64,000 bases of DNA from Tricholoma matsutake (Eukaryota; Basidiomycota; Agaricomycetes; Agaricales; Tricholomataceae): assembly GCA_026075535.2 (NCBI GenBank), contig AP026549.1:5952001-6016000 (forward strand), written 5' to 3'. The notes beneath the pieces are model-generated. The model was not told where the DNA came from. It did not search any database and saw only the letters and a program-made list of their open reading frames with translations. Position numbers and translations under genes: made by a program. The stretch's first letter is position 1; each line of letters starts with the position of its first letter. This document shows, piece after piece, positions 23,710 to 35,217 of this stretch.

Positions 23710-24462
23710 ATGCTTTCCCAAGTCGTCTCTCGCGTCAGGTTGCACTTTCGTAGATCCAGAGCTCGGCTACAGCAGCCACCTGACCTCCGCCGCTTCAGTG
23801 ACTTCGATAATCCCTTCCCTCGGGTTTCGCCCGGAGGGTACACAAGATACTACGAGAAACATGGAATGCCTGAACCCAGACTACCAGCAGAGGCTCTTCC
23901 CACTGCGTCTTCCTCGACGCTAGTGATTTCCACACCAATACCGAGGGGATCAAGTCGGAAATCCTCGTCCCTATCCATGCCCTCATCCCCATCTCAGTCG
24001 TCTTCGTTTTCCTCTCAATCCTCTCCACCCTTCACTTCAGTCAAGCGCAAACGTGCGAGAACGTTGAGCATCGTACACGAGGGTTCAGCAGGTAGTATCA
24101 CCTGCTCCCCCAGCATAGGCACGCGCAGCCCGCCGAATACGCCTTCGCTACGCAGGCGCCGTGCACGCCTCTTTCACACACCAAGCGTTGAACGTCATTT
24201 TCCGGCCACAGCCCCAAAAATGACCCTGCTTGTAGAAGCGAGAATTCATAATTTTGAATTCTCCTCAAACGAATCATTACTTGAATCGCATTCTTCAAGG
24301 ACCGATGATTCTATCAACACTCCGCCTAGCTCCGTCGAATCCGTTGAAAAATTTCCGTTGCTGTTCAAGATCGAAGAATTGTCCATGACACCGGAGCCAA
24401 ATGATCGGCCTGCAAGCATGTCATCATACATGACAGCCAGGAGTAATTTTACCGATCATTGA
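23710..24462 (+). CDS. Ser-rich hypothetical protein, single exon
   Basis: An ATG-to-TGA frame of 250 residues with no introns. The N-terminus is basic (VRLHFRRSRARL), followed by YTRYYEKHGMPEPRLP and a strongly Ser/Pro-rich, probably disordered middle with several arginine clusters (KRKRARTLS, RRRRARLFHTPS) that look like phosphorylation or nuclear-signal sites. No domain recognised. The long open frame in a codon-biased region supports a real gene. It is convergent with PPX1. Confidence 0.6.
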   Translation: MLSQVVSRVRLHFRRSRARLQQPPDLRRFSDFDNPFPRVSPGGYTRYYEKHGMPEPRLPAEALPTASSSTLVISTPIPRGSSRKSSSLSMPSSPSQSSSFSSQSSPPFTSVKRKRARTLSIVHEGSAGSITCSPSIGTRSPPNTPSLRRRRARLFHTPSVERHFPATAPKMTLLVEARIHNFEFSSNESLLESHSSRTDDSINTPPSSVESVEKFPLLFKIEELSMTPEPNDRPASMSSYMTARSNFTDH

Positions 24463-24710
24463 ATAACTTTACACCCCTCCTTTTGGCCGTCGCTTCGATA
24501 TCAATATCGACATATTCTGTAACATCGCATACTCACGTTAACGTTGTTGTCTCTATAGGGTGTACGAAATGGCCTACAGTAGTCATTGAATCAATTTGTA
24601 CTTGTAGTTTGTACCGCAGTTACTTAGAAATATTCGGCTCTATGAATCATTGGGCCTTTGACGAGAATCCAGAAGAAAATATCAATTCTAGGCGAGCGAA
24701 AATCCGCGGA

Positions 24711-26203
24711 TTATTGTTCGGATTGGGCAGGCGCGGGCTCGGTTGTAGGGCCCTCCATGATGTTCTTCAATAGAGGGGCAATCACCTTTCGTGACGCATC
24801 AACATTCTTCTGATTGTACACTCTTGCACTCATGCCCTGAGGAAGCTTCCCACCCTTCTCGAGGTTGATCTTCTCATGCTTCTTCACCTTGATCTCTGAG
24901 CTGTCTTCCAGTCCCTTCCACAGGCGAGCCGCAAGCTCACTGTAATCTAGGCCCTTGGGCACCCCACCAGCACTCCCACCATCAGCACCCGTTTTGGCCT
25001 CCAGATCTTCGCGTACGAACCACGCCATCTCACGTTTGTGCTTTCCCTTGCCGCTTTTTCCTGGCTTACTTCCATGCCTGAAGGTTGTCAATACACCGAG
25101 AATGATCAAACCACGTTGTTTCATCCATGCCGCGACTGCTTCCTCAAGCTTCCCATTCATGCCCCACAATTCGAGCCCAACAGGGACAGTAGACAGCCCA
25201 GCTTTGATGGGGGCCTGGTGAGGCGCCCAAGAAAGGGTAAACTCGTACTCCTTGTAATCCCTTCGAAGGAGATCCCACCCTGAAGACAGGGAGAGATCAG
25301 TCTTCTTTATGGATAGAGTTTTCGTGAGGTCTTTGATCGCGGGAGCCTTGTAGATTTCATCTGTATTGGATTTGGGGTCGTTGATTAAGGCAGTGAGGAG
25401 CTTTGGGGGTAAGGAAGGAGCAAAGGTAGACATGGACACAAGGAACCCAGCAACGTCATAGTCTACCTGGAGCGCTTTACCGCCAGGTTTCAAGCCGGAT
25501 GTGTCAATAAGGACACCACAAAGGAGAAGAGTGGCTAGCTCCGGCGGGACTTCCGAGGGGCAGACAGATGCAACGTGAGATGTACAGCTGCCCGCAGGCG
25601 AAATGATGCGTAGGTTGGCAGTGTCTTTGTACAAGCCTTCGTCCTCATGATGGTCTATAACAGCGATAACTTTAGATGTTGAGTTGTCTATGTCAACGCT
25701 GAACAACGGGTTGAGGCGATTGTGGTCTACGAGGGCAAACTTTTGGGAGGGAAAAGGTTTCGTTGTGTCGAGATCAGAGATTGAGAGTAATTGTTCTTGA
25801 GGATTGTCTATTCCTGCCAGATTTAACGCGTAGATATTTTCTGCACGTAGCTGGAAGTCGTCTCGTTGTATCTGGATGAGGGGTATCGTGGGCTTCTTGT
25901 GCACTTCTGATTGAATCCACGCGAAGGCTATGGAGCTTGCGATAGAGTCCAGGTCTGCAGGCATCGTGTTCACCCCGAGATTGTGAGACTGGGGATAAAA
26001 TGCATACCTCCTGCTTCATTACCCATAACGACCGTCCATTCACCCCCTCGTCCCGGCGTCGCACGAACATCATCGAGATACTTCGCTTTGGACTCTGAAA
26101 GGAATCTAGCCAAGGTGTCAGCTTGTGGGGCACTATGAGGTTGATATGGTTTCGCGACTTTGAGAGCAAGAGAGAGTCGACGCAGAGCGCTATAGTTAGG
26201 CAT
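24711..26203 (-). CDS. PPX1: Exopolyphosphatase (DHH family)
   Basis: PPX1 removes terminal phosphates from inorganic polyphosphate and needs divalent metal. Minus-strand exons 26203-26008 and 25954-24711 with one 53-bp GT-AG intron give 479 residues. DHH-superfamily motifs in order: GNEAG-DLDSIASS (the first metal-binding Asp pair, with the intron inside this motif), ALVDHN, and VIDHHEDEG, the DHH signature. A DHHA2-type C-terminal domain follows. No targeting signal is obvious, so it is probably cytosolic as in yeast. The C-terminus ends in a short Pro/Glu-rich tail. The start is ATG 26203 (MPNYSALRR). It is followed on the same strand, 227 bp upstream, by EMC2. Confidence 0.92.
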
Positions 26204-26429
26204 CGCGAAAGCTCCGTCGATGCCCGTATATTCCAAAGAGAGTTGGCCGTACGGCGAAGATCCTGTGAGTCATGGCAGACGTTCAGCAGCCTTTTTATAA
26301 GTATTTAGTTCGGTTCCATAACACATTGTTTACACGTGTGTGTACGAGCGAAAAAAAAAATCCACGCTAGCAGACAGTATTTGAAACGTTAAGTCAGAGA
26401 CTTGTAAATCATCCACACAACCGGACAGA

Positions 26430-27598
26430 TTAACTAGAGGCCATCCAATTGAACATCTGCTTTGCGCTCGTATCCTGCTGTCCTCTATACGAGCTAAGAA
26501 CTCTTTCTGTTGCAAGCTCGTCTATGAGCTTGATCGTTTTTGGAACTGGAGTCTGAGATGCAGACGGTGAATTTTGGGACAAAACAAGTCGGCGCGAACA
26601 CTGAGTTAAGATGGCAGGAATAATCAACAAGACGAAGACGGGCCGTAGAGCTGCTTCACACACCAGCTTTACGCCTAACCACGCTCTTATGTTGATGGTG
26701 GTTGGGGGTTCATCCTTCGGTAAGTCACGTTCGCCCATATCAATGACCACAAGGAACGTTTTCAGCGCAAGGGGAAGGTCACCAGCAGTATATGCTGTTT
26801 CGGCGAACTGAAGTGCAGTGAAGGGGTTTTGAGGAGCAAGCAGGAGGGCATGAGATAATGCTTGGAGGGCCGATGTATATCTATCACGAAGATATAATAT
26901 CAGACATAGATAGAAGACGTAAAGGAAGAGAATTACTGATTGCAGAAAGAGTAGATGTCGGCAAGCTCAAGCCAACCTTCGACATCTGTGTAGAAGGTAT
27001 CCAGGAACTCCGATAACTCTTCTACTGCCTTTTGATACCTTCCCATCCGTCTGATGACCGATATACGTCGTTTCCAAATCGCCTGAAAGCTCCCAGCGTC
27101 AGCAAGAAAGGGATGAAAAGCAAGCACGATTCGCATACAGCATTGACTGAATCTGCCTGCAATAACTCAGAATAGTATTGAAGGACTACGTCCGGGGACT
27201 CAGTAGCCTCCATGCGTATGCCGGTGAGTACGTCCACGCGAGGAGAGTTGGGGAACTTGTCACTCAGTTGTTTCAAACATTGCTATGTGATGTCTTTCGA
27301 GTTAATGTCAAGTTCTTGCGTTAACGAACAGAGAAACCATAACTTGCATCTGCAATATCAAGGCGGCCGATATCGATAGCGGCCAACGCGAGCTGTTCGA
27401 GAAATTCCCAACCTGAGGAATGGCCAGCTGTTCAACTTTAGAGTCGGAAACGTGTTTGATGGACGTACCTTCGTGACCAAGTTTGACCGTTCCCCCCGCC
27501 CTTAATACGACAGTGCCTTTGTCGAAGATATCTTGCGACGCACGAGTGTTATTTGTGCGGTAGTTCGCCAGCACTTCTAGGGCAGATGAGAGGGACAT
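26430..27598 (-). CDS. EMC2: ER membrane protein complex subunit 2 (TPR protein)
   Basis: EMC2 is the cytosolic TPR scaffold of the ER membrane protein insertase. Minus-strand exons: 27598-27469, 27412-27348, 27282-27139, 27082-26937, 26880-26664, 26600-26430, giving 290 residues, close to the usual 290-300. Conserved pieces: WEFLEQLALAAIDIGRLDIADQCLKQL, PNSPRVDVLTGIRMEA, WKRRISVIRRMGRYQKAVEEL, WLELADIYSFCNQY, and GVKLCSRRL. The second intron (27347-27283) only restores the conserved frame if it begins GCAAGT instead of GT, a GC-AG intron. The last intron is 63 bp, a multiple of three, without an internal stop, so reading through it would add 21 residues. Confidence 0.9.
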
Positions 27599-28435
27599 GG
27601 TTGACAGTTGTCCATTACGTAATCTACGTTTAGCGCTTCGTTCAGCACGCTGAATACTCCACCTCAGAAACCGATGATTTCGATGTTTAGGAAAGTCTTG
27701 AGCAGGACTACACACGAAGTCATAATTTCATCTGCACACGCAGACATTCTCGCCAGGTGCGATACTGGCGAACTCGGAAATTGAGTTGAATTTCAATGTT
27801 GGCTCCAGGAAGCGCCACTAGCTAGGTCCACATATACATTCGGGCAATTATACGATTCAGTCCGAAGCCGTTATCGCGCCTAGTCGCTGACTCACAACAT
27901 TCCCAATCCCGACTGCGTTAACCGAAGCCTCTCGAGTAAGCTGTGTTTTTCCAAGTCCCCTTCTGAATCTTTAAGGTTCTCCAGAGGCATTCCCCAGGAA
28001 TGTCCTGGATCTCACCAAATACAAGGACCAGAGTAGATCAGCAGCGTATGTATGAACGAGTGTACAATTTCATCGCAGCTCAATCCGTCCACAGGATTAT
28101 TGTCCCAGAAGGGGACAAATTTCTGTCTTTTGCTTGGCAGGATGGTGGTTGTCCTTTTGCGTGCTGGTTGTCCTTTTGCGTGCTGGTCGACATAGCATCT
28201 GCTGAAATGAATATATAGAACCCGGAATCGGACCGCGACTATTAACACGAGAACTTGATCGATGTCCGTAGATCTTTCAGATTATTATTATTGCATGCCG
28301 TATCTTATTGAATATCAGAAAATCTCCAAGTAATCCCAATAAGAAAAAATGCGGCGTGAAGTAAAGAGACATACGTAATTGGCATAAAATGTCAGTAAAA
28401 TGTTCCACAAGTAACATGAAGCAATATCGTTATCA
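27599..28435. other. Intergenic, EMC2 to CorA-like gene
   Basis: No gene supported. A 19-20 bp unit (GGTTGTCCTTTTGCGTGCT) is duplicated in tandem at about 28147-28187. Confidence 0.4.
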
Positions 28436-30909
28436 TTACTTTGAGATTTTCGGATCTACACACGCTTTTCCTTTGAAGTGCTTTCTGAATAGCATGTATG
28501 GCCAGCCAAGGCGCTGCCAAAAAGAGGTATCTTCTCCAAAGATGTGCTTGCTCTGAAAGGCGATGATAATCCAGACGGTCGCCATAGTAAAAGAGATCGC
28601 GGTTGCTGCGTAATGTCCCACTGTTCCATTCGTTCCTGGGTTGATCTCTTGTATGTTCATGCCAAATATCCCCTAAGTCACTAAAGTCAGCACAAACACG
28701 AAGGGTACCATCAAGAAATGCGGACCGAGGCAAATGTTGCAGGAAGAAATATCATGGTGAGATAGGCGATTTGTTTCATCTAAGGATAACATCAGTAACA
28801 ACTTACAGAGCAAGAGGGATGCAATTCACCGCTAGAGATATGATTATGAGATAATAAGTTCAGCCACATTGAAGGATAGATGGATCAACAAACCTGCGCT
28901 GTCCTTGACGGCGGCCTCCGTCATTTGCGCCATGCGTTTACTGTCTTCAATATTAACGCTGCTGAACACCTACGATAGAGCATGAGCTAATTCGAACCCA
29001 ACAAGTCGGATGAGCACCCACCAGGTTCATCACATTTCTGAGTCGTTTATCCTGCATCTTCCGACCCATTTCTAAACGTTCGATTTGGTGCTTAAGGTTG
29101 GCGCACTCCCTCGCCATCAACTCTGCGCTCATATCACGTATAGCTTTCGGATATGACTCCATGGCTGGGTTCCGGGTTTTGCCAACAAAGTCGACGGTCT
29201 TGCGGAAGTCTTCGAGCAACGAAGAATAATGAAGCTGATGAGCACGAATGACATGAAGTTCCTGGGTGAGGACCGTGTTTGATGTTGAAATTACTCTGGT
29301 TTCCTAGGTAGCAATCATGCCTTCCAGTCATATACAGACTCCAAACAAAAGAAGCTCACCAGCTGGCAGATGTGCGCGTATAAATCTTCAAGGGCTTCAT
29401 CCCACGCGTACATTGCATGCCAAATGAATGTAAGAAGCACAAACGTAGGATCAGGGGACTTTTGGAAGATGCTTTGCCAGTACACACTTTGACCTAGTCC
29501 AACTTAGAGAGCAATGTACCAAGAATAAATTCTAGATTTACCTGCAAAACGGATACGTTCATGCAGATAGCCTGCCTTCGTGGTTGGATGGTTGATGTCT
29601 GGGTGGAAAGAGATGATCGTGCTTCCATCGAGGTGACGAATGAGATGCACAGAGAGTAAATCGAGCACCAGCTGGCGATTGCCTTGAGAATTGGACAGCA
29701 TAAGGGACAAGCTTCAGGATGAAAAACGATTACGCACTAAAACGCAGGCGAAGTGGTGCCTGCGTGTCAATCATTTGTTTGCCTGAGCAAATCCAACTTC
29801 AGCAAGTCACCGCCACATTGTAAGTTAGGTCACAACTGACTGAGGAGAGTGGCTCCTTCCTCCTGTGATCCGAGCATGTCAATAGAACGAAATGATGCAC
29901 GAGATCCTCTGTGTTGTCGATTGTACGGTTCCAGTGACAGTGACTTGAGAAATGTTAGAGTAACTGTGATATCTAGATTGACCTATGAAGACGCTATAAT
30001 GTCTGAGAGAATGTGCTCGCTTACGATCTCCTTTTTTAGGCTGAATGTCCTCTTGAAATCGAGACGGAATCCAGTTCAAAGATGACGAGAAGAAAAACGG
30101 CTCGATATTGTATCTGCAATACACGTCAATATAAGTGCGTCGTTCGATCAAGTATTCGTTGGAGGCGATAGACAAGGAGCATGCGATGTAATGTAAACCA
30201 GCCCACCTTGTCCCAAGCATTTGGAGGACAGGCCCGGATAAATTCTCGACGAACATCGCTCGAACTCGGATATTTGGTGGAGGCTGGGTCAGAGATGTCA
30301 CAGTCAATAAAAGTAGGGAAGGCGGAAAAGAAAATTGAATATAAAAGTGTCACGACCCACCCCGGGGTTCGATGAATAAGGAATACAATAATAACTTCCC
30401 CTTATACCAGAAGGGAGCTACGTACATTGGTGTGTATTACTTGATCCCAGGTCTCCTTTGTGCCGTTAACGTACGCAGTCATAGATTCAACATTTTCGAA
30501 AAATCCGTCGTCGCGAACGTCAGCTCGGTATATAATACATGGTGCGTTCCGACGGTAATTCACAATCGCGTCGGATATCTTACTGCGTGACACTTGGTCT
30601 TTTGTCCAGTTTGGAAAGCGAGATTGGGGATAACCTGTCCAACAGTTATCACAAGGCGTATGATCACAGAGTGGAGGTACTGGAGGAAGGCGAGAAGCTA
30701 GTTGCACGGCGTCGACTTCTGAATTGAATAAAAAAACTGCGTTATGCGCAGCAATGGGATACGCACGCATCCTGTAACTCACCGTCGTGTATATTTATCC
30801 ACGGCCAAGGGGCCGATGGGGCTGCATGACGATGAGAGGGCGTAGGGATCTGGTTTTCTTTTTGGTATACTTTCGGGAAGTAGTGACTGGTTGGGCTATG
30901 AATTGACAT
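28436..30909 (-). CDS. CorA-like Mg2+/metal transporter, fungal type
   Basis: Minus-strand exons: 30909-30783, 30718-30426, 30283-30207, 30113-30025, 29972-29841, 29782-29738, 29682-29542, 29493-29360, 29303-29022, 28969-28894, 28831-28830 (2 nt), 28779-28726, 28672-28436; total 562 residues, all phases closing. The large soluble part has the fungal CorA-like landmarks RVRAMFVENLSGPVLQMLG, YNIEPFFFSSSLNWIPSR and DTQAPLRLR, followed by a coiled region. Near the C-terminus come MKQIAYLTMIFLPATF, the family GMN motif (about 488-490) at the end of the first membrane helix, and a second hydrophobic helix (AATAISFTMATVWIIIAF). The third intron (142 bp) and the 2-nt exon are the weakest points. Substrate not readable. 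Confidence 0.85.
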
Positions 30910-31411
30910 GGTGCTCAGTGTGGCGCCGGAAGGTAACTCGGTGATTCAGTCAGTGGGACTCTGCCAGTGGGACTGTAGGAGAAGGAAGGATATTAGGTTC
31001 TTTTTGGCGAGGAGGAAGATCGTTAACGGTATCGGCTCAAGAGAGAACAAGACTAAGGACCAGGCTCCGCATGTTTTCTATAACGCTTACAGTATGCAGG
31101 GTCCGCTTGTCATGGCATGATGGCCTCACGCTCCCCTGACCGGCGTCAAATGATGTTACGCCCACAAAAGTCGTCATATGTTTCCAGCGAACTGCAATAG
31201 GACTTTGATACTGGGACACTGCACCGTTTTTCTAGGCCTTCCATTAAGTATCACAATGTCCCTCTTAAATTTACTCATGTACTTAACGATTTGTGCAAGA
31301 TCGGAATCGATCAAGAATCGATTACAATATTTGTTTGGATCTCATATGTTGGGCGTCTAAAATATAAATAGACCGCCAAGCCTGGTAACAGGTGTGATGC
31401 AACCATGATGG

Positions 31412-31464
31412 TCAACGTTCAACTTTCAACGTTCAACTTTCAACGTTCAACGTTCAACTTTCAA
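31412..31464. repeat. Short tandem repeat, TCAACGTTCAACTT unit
   Basis: About four imperfect copies of a 14-bp unit made of TTCAACGTTCAAC and TTCAACTTTCAAC. No function is visible. It lies in a gene-free area. Confidence 0.8.
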
Positions 31465-31712
31465 ATCATGCTACACGTCTTCTTTATCCACCTGTTTATA
31501 CCTTGGTCGAACCGAATATAACTCTTTTCGCCCAGATCTACGCATTCCCTCATTAATGAAACACTCAGCCTTGTGCAGGGTCACACTGAACCACTCAATC
31601 ATAATTCAGGAACCGCCCTCCTAGCAGCAGGCTTGCGATAGAATCAAGTCCAAGAAAACGCAATATGGTCATTTGCGGAGACATCGGTGTTCTAGTAAGC
31701 AAATGTTGTGGC

Positions 31713-31880
31713 AGGACCCCGGATTATCCCTGCCTTGATCCCAATCCGGACAGGTTTTGGACATTTGATTTTGAGGCCAAAAGGCTAGCTTGGTGGGTGT
31801 CCGGACAAAAACTGAGGCTAGGCAGCCAGAAGCTAGGTCAAATCTGGACAAGATATGGGTTGGACAGATTTTTTTTTTTG
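31713..31880. repeat. Partial copy of the CCCCGG-ended MITE
   Basis: It starts AGGACCCCGGATTATCCCTGCC and continues GATCCCAATCCGGACA, close to the left end of the MITE at 33917-34298, including GTCCGGACAAA repeats and AGGCTAG words. The matching right end is not found before the T-run at 31869, so it is probably truncated. Confidence 0.6.
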
Positions 31881-33002
31881 GACACCACCCCAGCCGCTCC
31901 AGAAAGCCTCGAAATCGTTGCGATTGATGTCAAAATATGCACTTCTATGCGTTTACTATGCATTTGAGCGAAATTTGTCGGCCCTATTATCATCCGAAAG
32001 ATTCCTTTTTGGGAAGGTGTGTCGCCGGAAAGGCCACAGAAAACCCGAAATTTTGACTTGTCGGAAAGCCTCTGAAGCAAGGGTCCTGTCGTAGCCTTCA
32101 TTTCCTCCGTTGGCAATTTAGTTCCGCTACCTGTATCGGAATGTTCCTATGTATGTACGTCATCGTGACAACAAACGGTTGTGTGTTGCTCCAGAGATAC
32201 TGCTGTTATCATTTTTTGGCATACTTTGGCCATATCTGACCATTCTGGAGGTAATGTAACATTGTAAGGGCAGAAGATAAACAATCTCTGATCAGCTTCT
32301 GTCCATCTGTATGAATGCCACCCTGGCAATTATCGCTCTGCCGTAATCTCATGTAGCCAGACAACAAATTTCAAGATGTAGATCTACTTCAATTGCTGCC
32401 AGAACGCATCGAAAATCAATTCTGCCACCCACACTAAGGTCCTGGTCCTGAGCTCAACTTCTTCATGCCACCACAGTTGAGGTCCAGGGATGTAGCAACT
32501 GCTTAGAAATCTTGCATTTGGATACTGACTGACAATGAGGACATCGGGTGATAATTATAACTTAATAGACACAAGGGCCAAGCCAACAAAATGCCCAGGA
32601 TACGCCTCCTTTGACCGAGCTTCCTTGACCTCAAACTCCTTGCGACGTAACTCGAAGCCAATCGTGAACAACGGATCAGCCTGCGCTTCCTTCAAAGGGC
32701 AAATACTAGCACCCTGCAGTCGAAAGGCGCGAGAAGGATCTGCCTTGCATTCGAGCCGATACCTAAAAGCCAAGGAGATAACCTTGGACTGAAAGTTGAA
32801 TTTGCGGAGCCCATCTTGGGCGATAATAGCAGAGCGAGCTGACTGTTGGATAGACCAGGTGTAACGCTGAATTTGCTGCGGCAGGACTCGGAGGAGACAC
32901 CTTCCCCTTTATGAAACACTTTCCTTATCGGTGTATCAAGAGACTTTACGCGTTCACCCACCTGTGAACTTTCCATGCATGCTTTTGACATTCTCGGCTA
33001 CA
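31881..33002. other. Gene-free interval
   Basis: No gene supported. A minus-strand frame around 32773-32555 is fairly long (72 residues) and could be a gene fragment, but no domain is recognised. Confidence 0.4.
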
Positions 33003-34397
33003 GTACGTATGACGGTTCCTTTGTACAATTATTATTTTCCGCGCGCGAAGGGATTTCCCGCGCGCGCACAATTGTTGTTATCTATTTATCTCCACCTAAT
33101 ATCAAGCCCTATCAAGCCCCGTCCTAGCGTGCCCTCCGACCTCGTCCTCTCAGGCTGCAATGTACCTCTAATGTAACTGAGTACTGACAATGCCATCAGC
33201 CAGTTCGGGTGGAGGGCAAGATTGAGTGAGCAGAAAGCTGGCAGTAAGGCCATAGTGGAATCAACAAAGAAACCGTGGGATCCCAAATAGCAAATTCTTG
33301 TTGCTTCGATCATCGATCATTTCAGCCCACGTGCACGGTCAACGTACCAAGTCGAAGGCATGAGTGGGGTCAGAGGAGTCGGAGGGTCCAGTGTGGGTGC
33401 AGGCCATGTTGCCCTGCAAAAGGTGCATACTTGTTTCCCTTCTCAGTCTCCTTTTACTGATAAGTGGCCTAGATGCAAATATCAAAAGATTGCTTGTTTC
33501 AAGATGGGTGCGAAGGGACGCATGTGCGACAACTGTGATCGAACGATGCTTCGTGGCATGCCTTTCCACTGCAAATTATCTTTGCTTTTTTAATAAGTAT
33601 CTAATAGTTATATGCTGTACTACTCAGTATTATGAAAATTGAAAATGTATATTTATTATCAGTTGGAATGGCATAATCCATCTTTTCAAGCAGGTGTAAG
33701 GTAATAATTCAATTGGAAATTATGTAGGATTATGTAATAAATGAAAAATGCGAACGGAAATGATTCGTACTTCATTGAATAGTTTGCTTGTCGTCGCACA
33801 CGATGAGCGGGATGCTGTGGCGCATGGTGATGGACCGTGGGAGACGGTCAGCAGATGAATGATCGATGATGATGGGAAACAGGCACATGGGGGCTGATCT
33901 GACATGATGCATGATGCAAGGACCCCGGATAATGCCTATGAAGGCTAGATCCCAATCCAGACAAAATTTGGGCTTTTGCTGAAAACGCTAGATCTTTGCC
34001 AGTGCCAAAATGTCCAGACAAAAGAGGGTCTAATGGGCAAAGGCTAGGTACATTTCCAGACAAATTAGGCCAGGTGCTGAAAAATTTTCATGCATTGAAT
34101 GTTGTAAAATTTAGATAACCATCTGAAAATACTCAAAAACAGAATTTGGTAATCAGGAACCTGAAATTGCCTTATTTGGAAGCCTAAAAGTTCGGAAGGC
34201 TAGGTGAAATCCAGACAAAATCGTGAAAAATCTGTCCAGACAAAAGTGCTAAAACTGTTATTTGGGATCTAGCCTCTGCAGGCATTATCCGGGGTCCTAT
34301 GATGCATGATGTTAGATGAGGACAACACCGTTGCGCGCGCGGGAAATCCCTTTGCGCGCGGAAAACAATATTTGTACAAAGGAACCGTCATAGTACG
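33003..34397. mobile_element. Inverted-repeat element, 1385 bp, with 5-bp duplication
   Basis: The element spans 33008-34392. Both ends start TATGACGGTTCCTTTGTACAA and stay similar for about 75 bp (roughly 85% by eye), including a GC-rich core of the type TTCCGCGCGC-AAGGGATTTCCCGCGCGCGC that can itself fold back. GTACG directly flanks both ends (33003-33007 and 34393-34397), a candidate target duplication. No transposase-like frame is visible inside, so it is non-autonomous. A second MITE is nested near the right end. Superfamily not assigned. Confidence 0.75.
33904..34311. mobile_element. Nested MITE with AGGACCCCGG ends
   Basis: The element spans about 33917-34298 (382 bp). Left end AGGACCCCGGATAATGCCT, then GGCTAGATCCCAA; right end is the inverse (TTGGGATCTAGCC...AGGCATTATCCGGGGTCCT), about 35 bp of inverted repeat. 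The 13-mer ATGATGCATGATG flanks both sides exactly (33904-33916, 34299-34311). Inside, CCAGACAAA recurs at least five times, which looks like a binding array. No coding potential. Confidence 0.75.
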
Positions 34398-35217
34398 GCA
34401 CAATTTTGCATCGGCATACTGTCCTGATACGACCAACTCTTCATGCGTTGTGACAGGTGACAGATTCGGATGCCTAGATTGGGAAAACCATCCCCTAATT
34501 ACGGTCACATGAGCAAGGGTCGCAATGTCTGCTGATGCAGAGTGTGCCTCGAGAGAATCCGTTAATGGTGGTGATGGGCAATCCATGCCAAATTAAAACT
34601 CCGCAGGCAAAGTTCCCATCCGCAAAATGACACACATTTTATGGCAAAACTTTCCCCAGCTTTAACCACACACTTTCGCGATAAGTTTTAGTGGAGTAAT
34701 ATATTTAGAAATTGATTTTATATGTATTGTACAGAGCATAAGTGTAAAAAGTGATTGTTGTATGTGTGTTCTGCACATGTGTGATGTAGCTTCAAGCACT
34801 TCCAGACCGAAATCTGGCATTTTTCTCTGTACATTACAAACAAAATGTAAATTAGACGCGTATTAGACTCCTAGATCACACCAATCTGGTGTGAGAAACT
34901 GGGAAAAGTGTAACTCTAAATTGACCCATAAACACGTGTTACGTAATCTAATTAACGCACGCGACAAGAGCTACGCACATAAACCATGCTTGTTATCACT
35001 CTTGAAATGCCCTGAAAAAATATTGCATAGGCAGTAGAAGAAGTAGTAGACACCAGATTAACCATGCCAGTATAATGCCAATTAATTAACACATCACACA
35101 TCTCGTAAGAACACATTTTGATTATATAACTTACTTGACGCGACGCGACGCGACATCCCAAAGCCTTCACGAAAAAAACACACATGCTATACTTGGGCAT
35201 TACATCCTCAATTGTAT
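34398..35217. other. Gene-free, AT-rich interval
   Basis: No gene seen. It ends with a short tandem CGACG run (about 35137-35152) just ahead of the transposon-like frame. Confidence 0.4.

Noticed and set aside
28000..28218. 72-residue plus frame as a gene
   Set aside because: It spans a local tandem duplication and has no recognisable features.
2731..30909. Secondary-metabolite or other functional gene cluster
   Set aside because: Neighbours belong to unrelated housekeeping and signalling processes with mixed orientation; no backbone synthase is present.
32555..32991. Minus-strand protein gene
   Set aside because: Two overlapping frames look protein-like in parts but no domain, start or consistent splicing could be supported.
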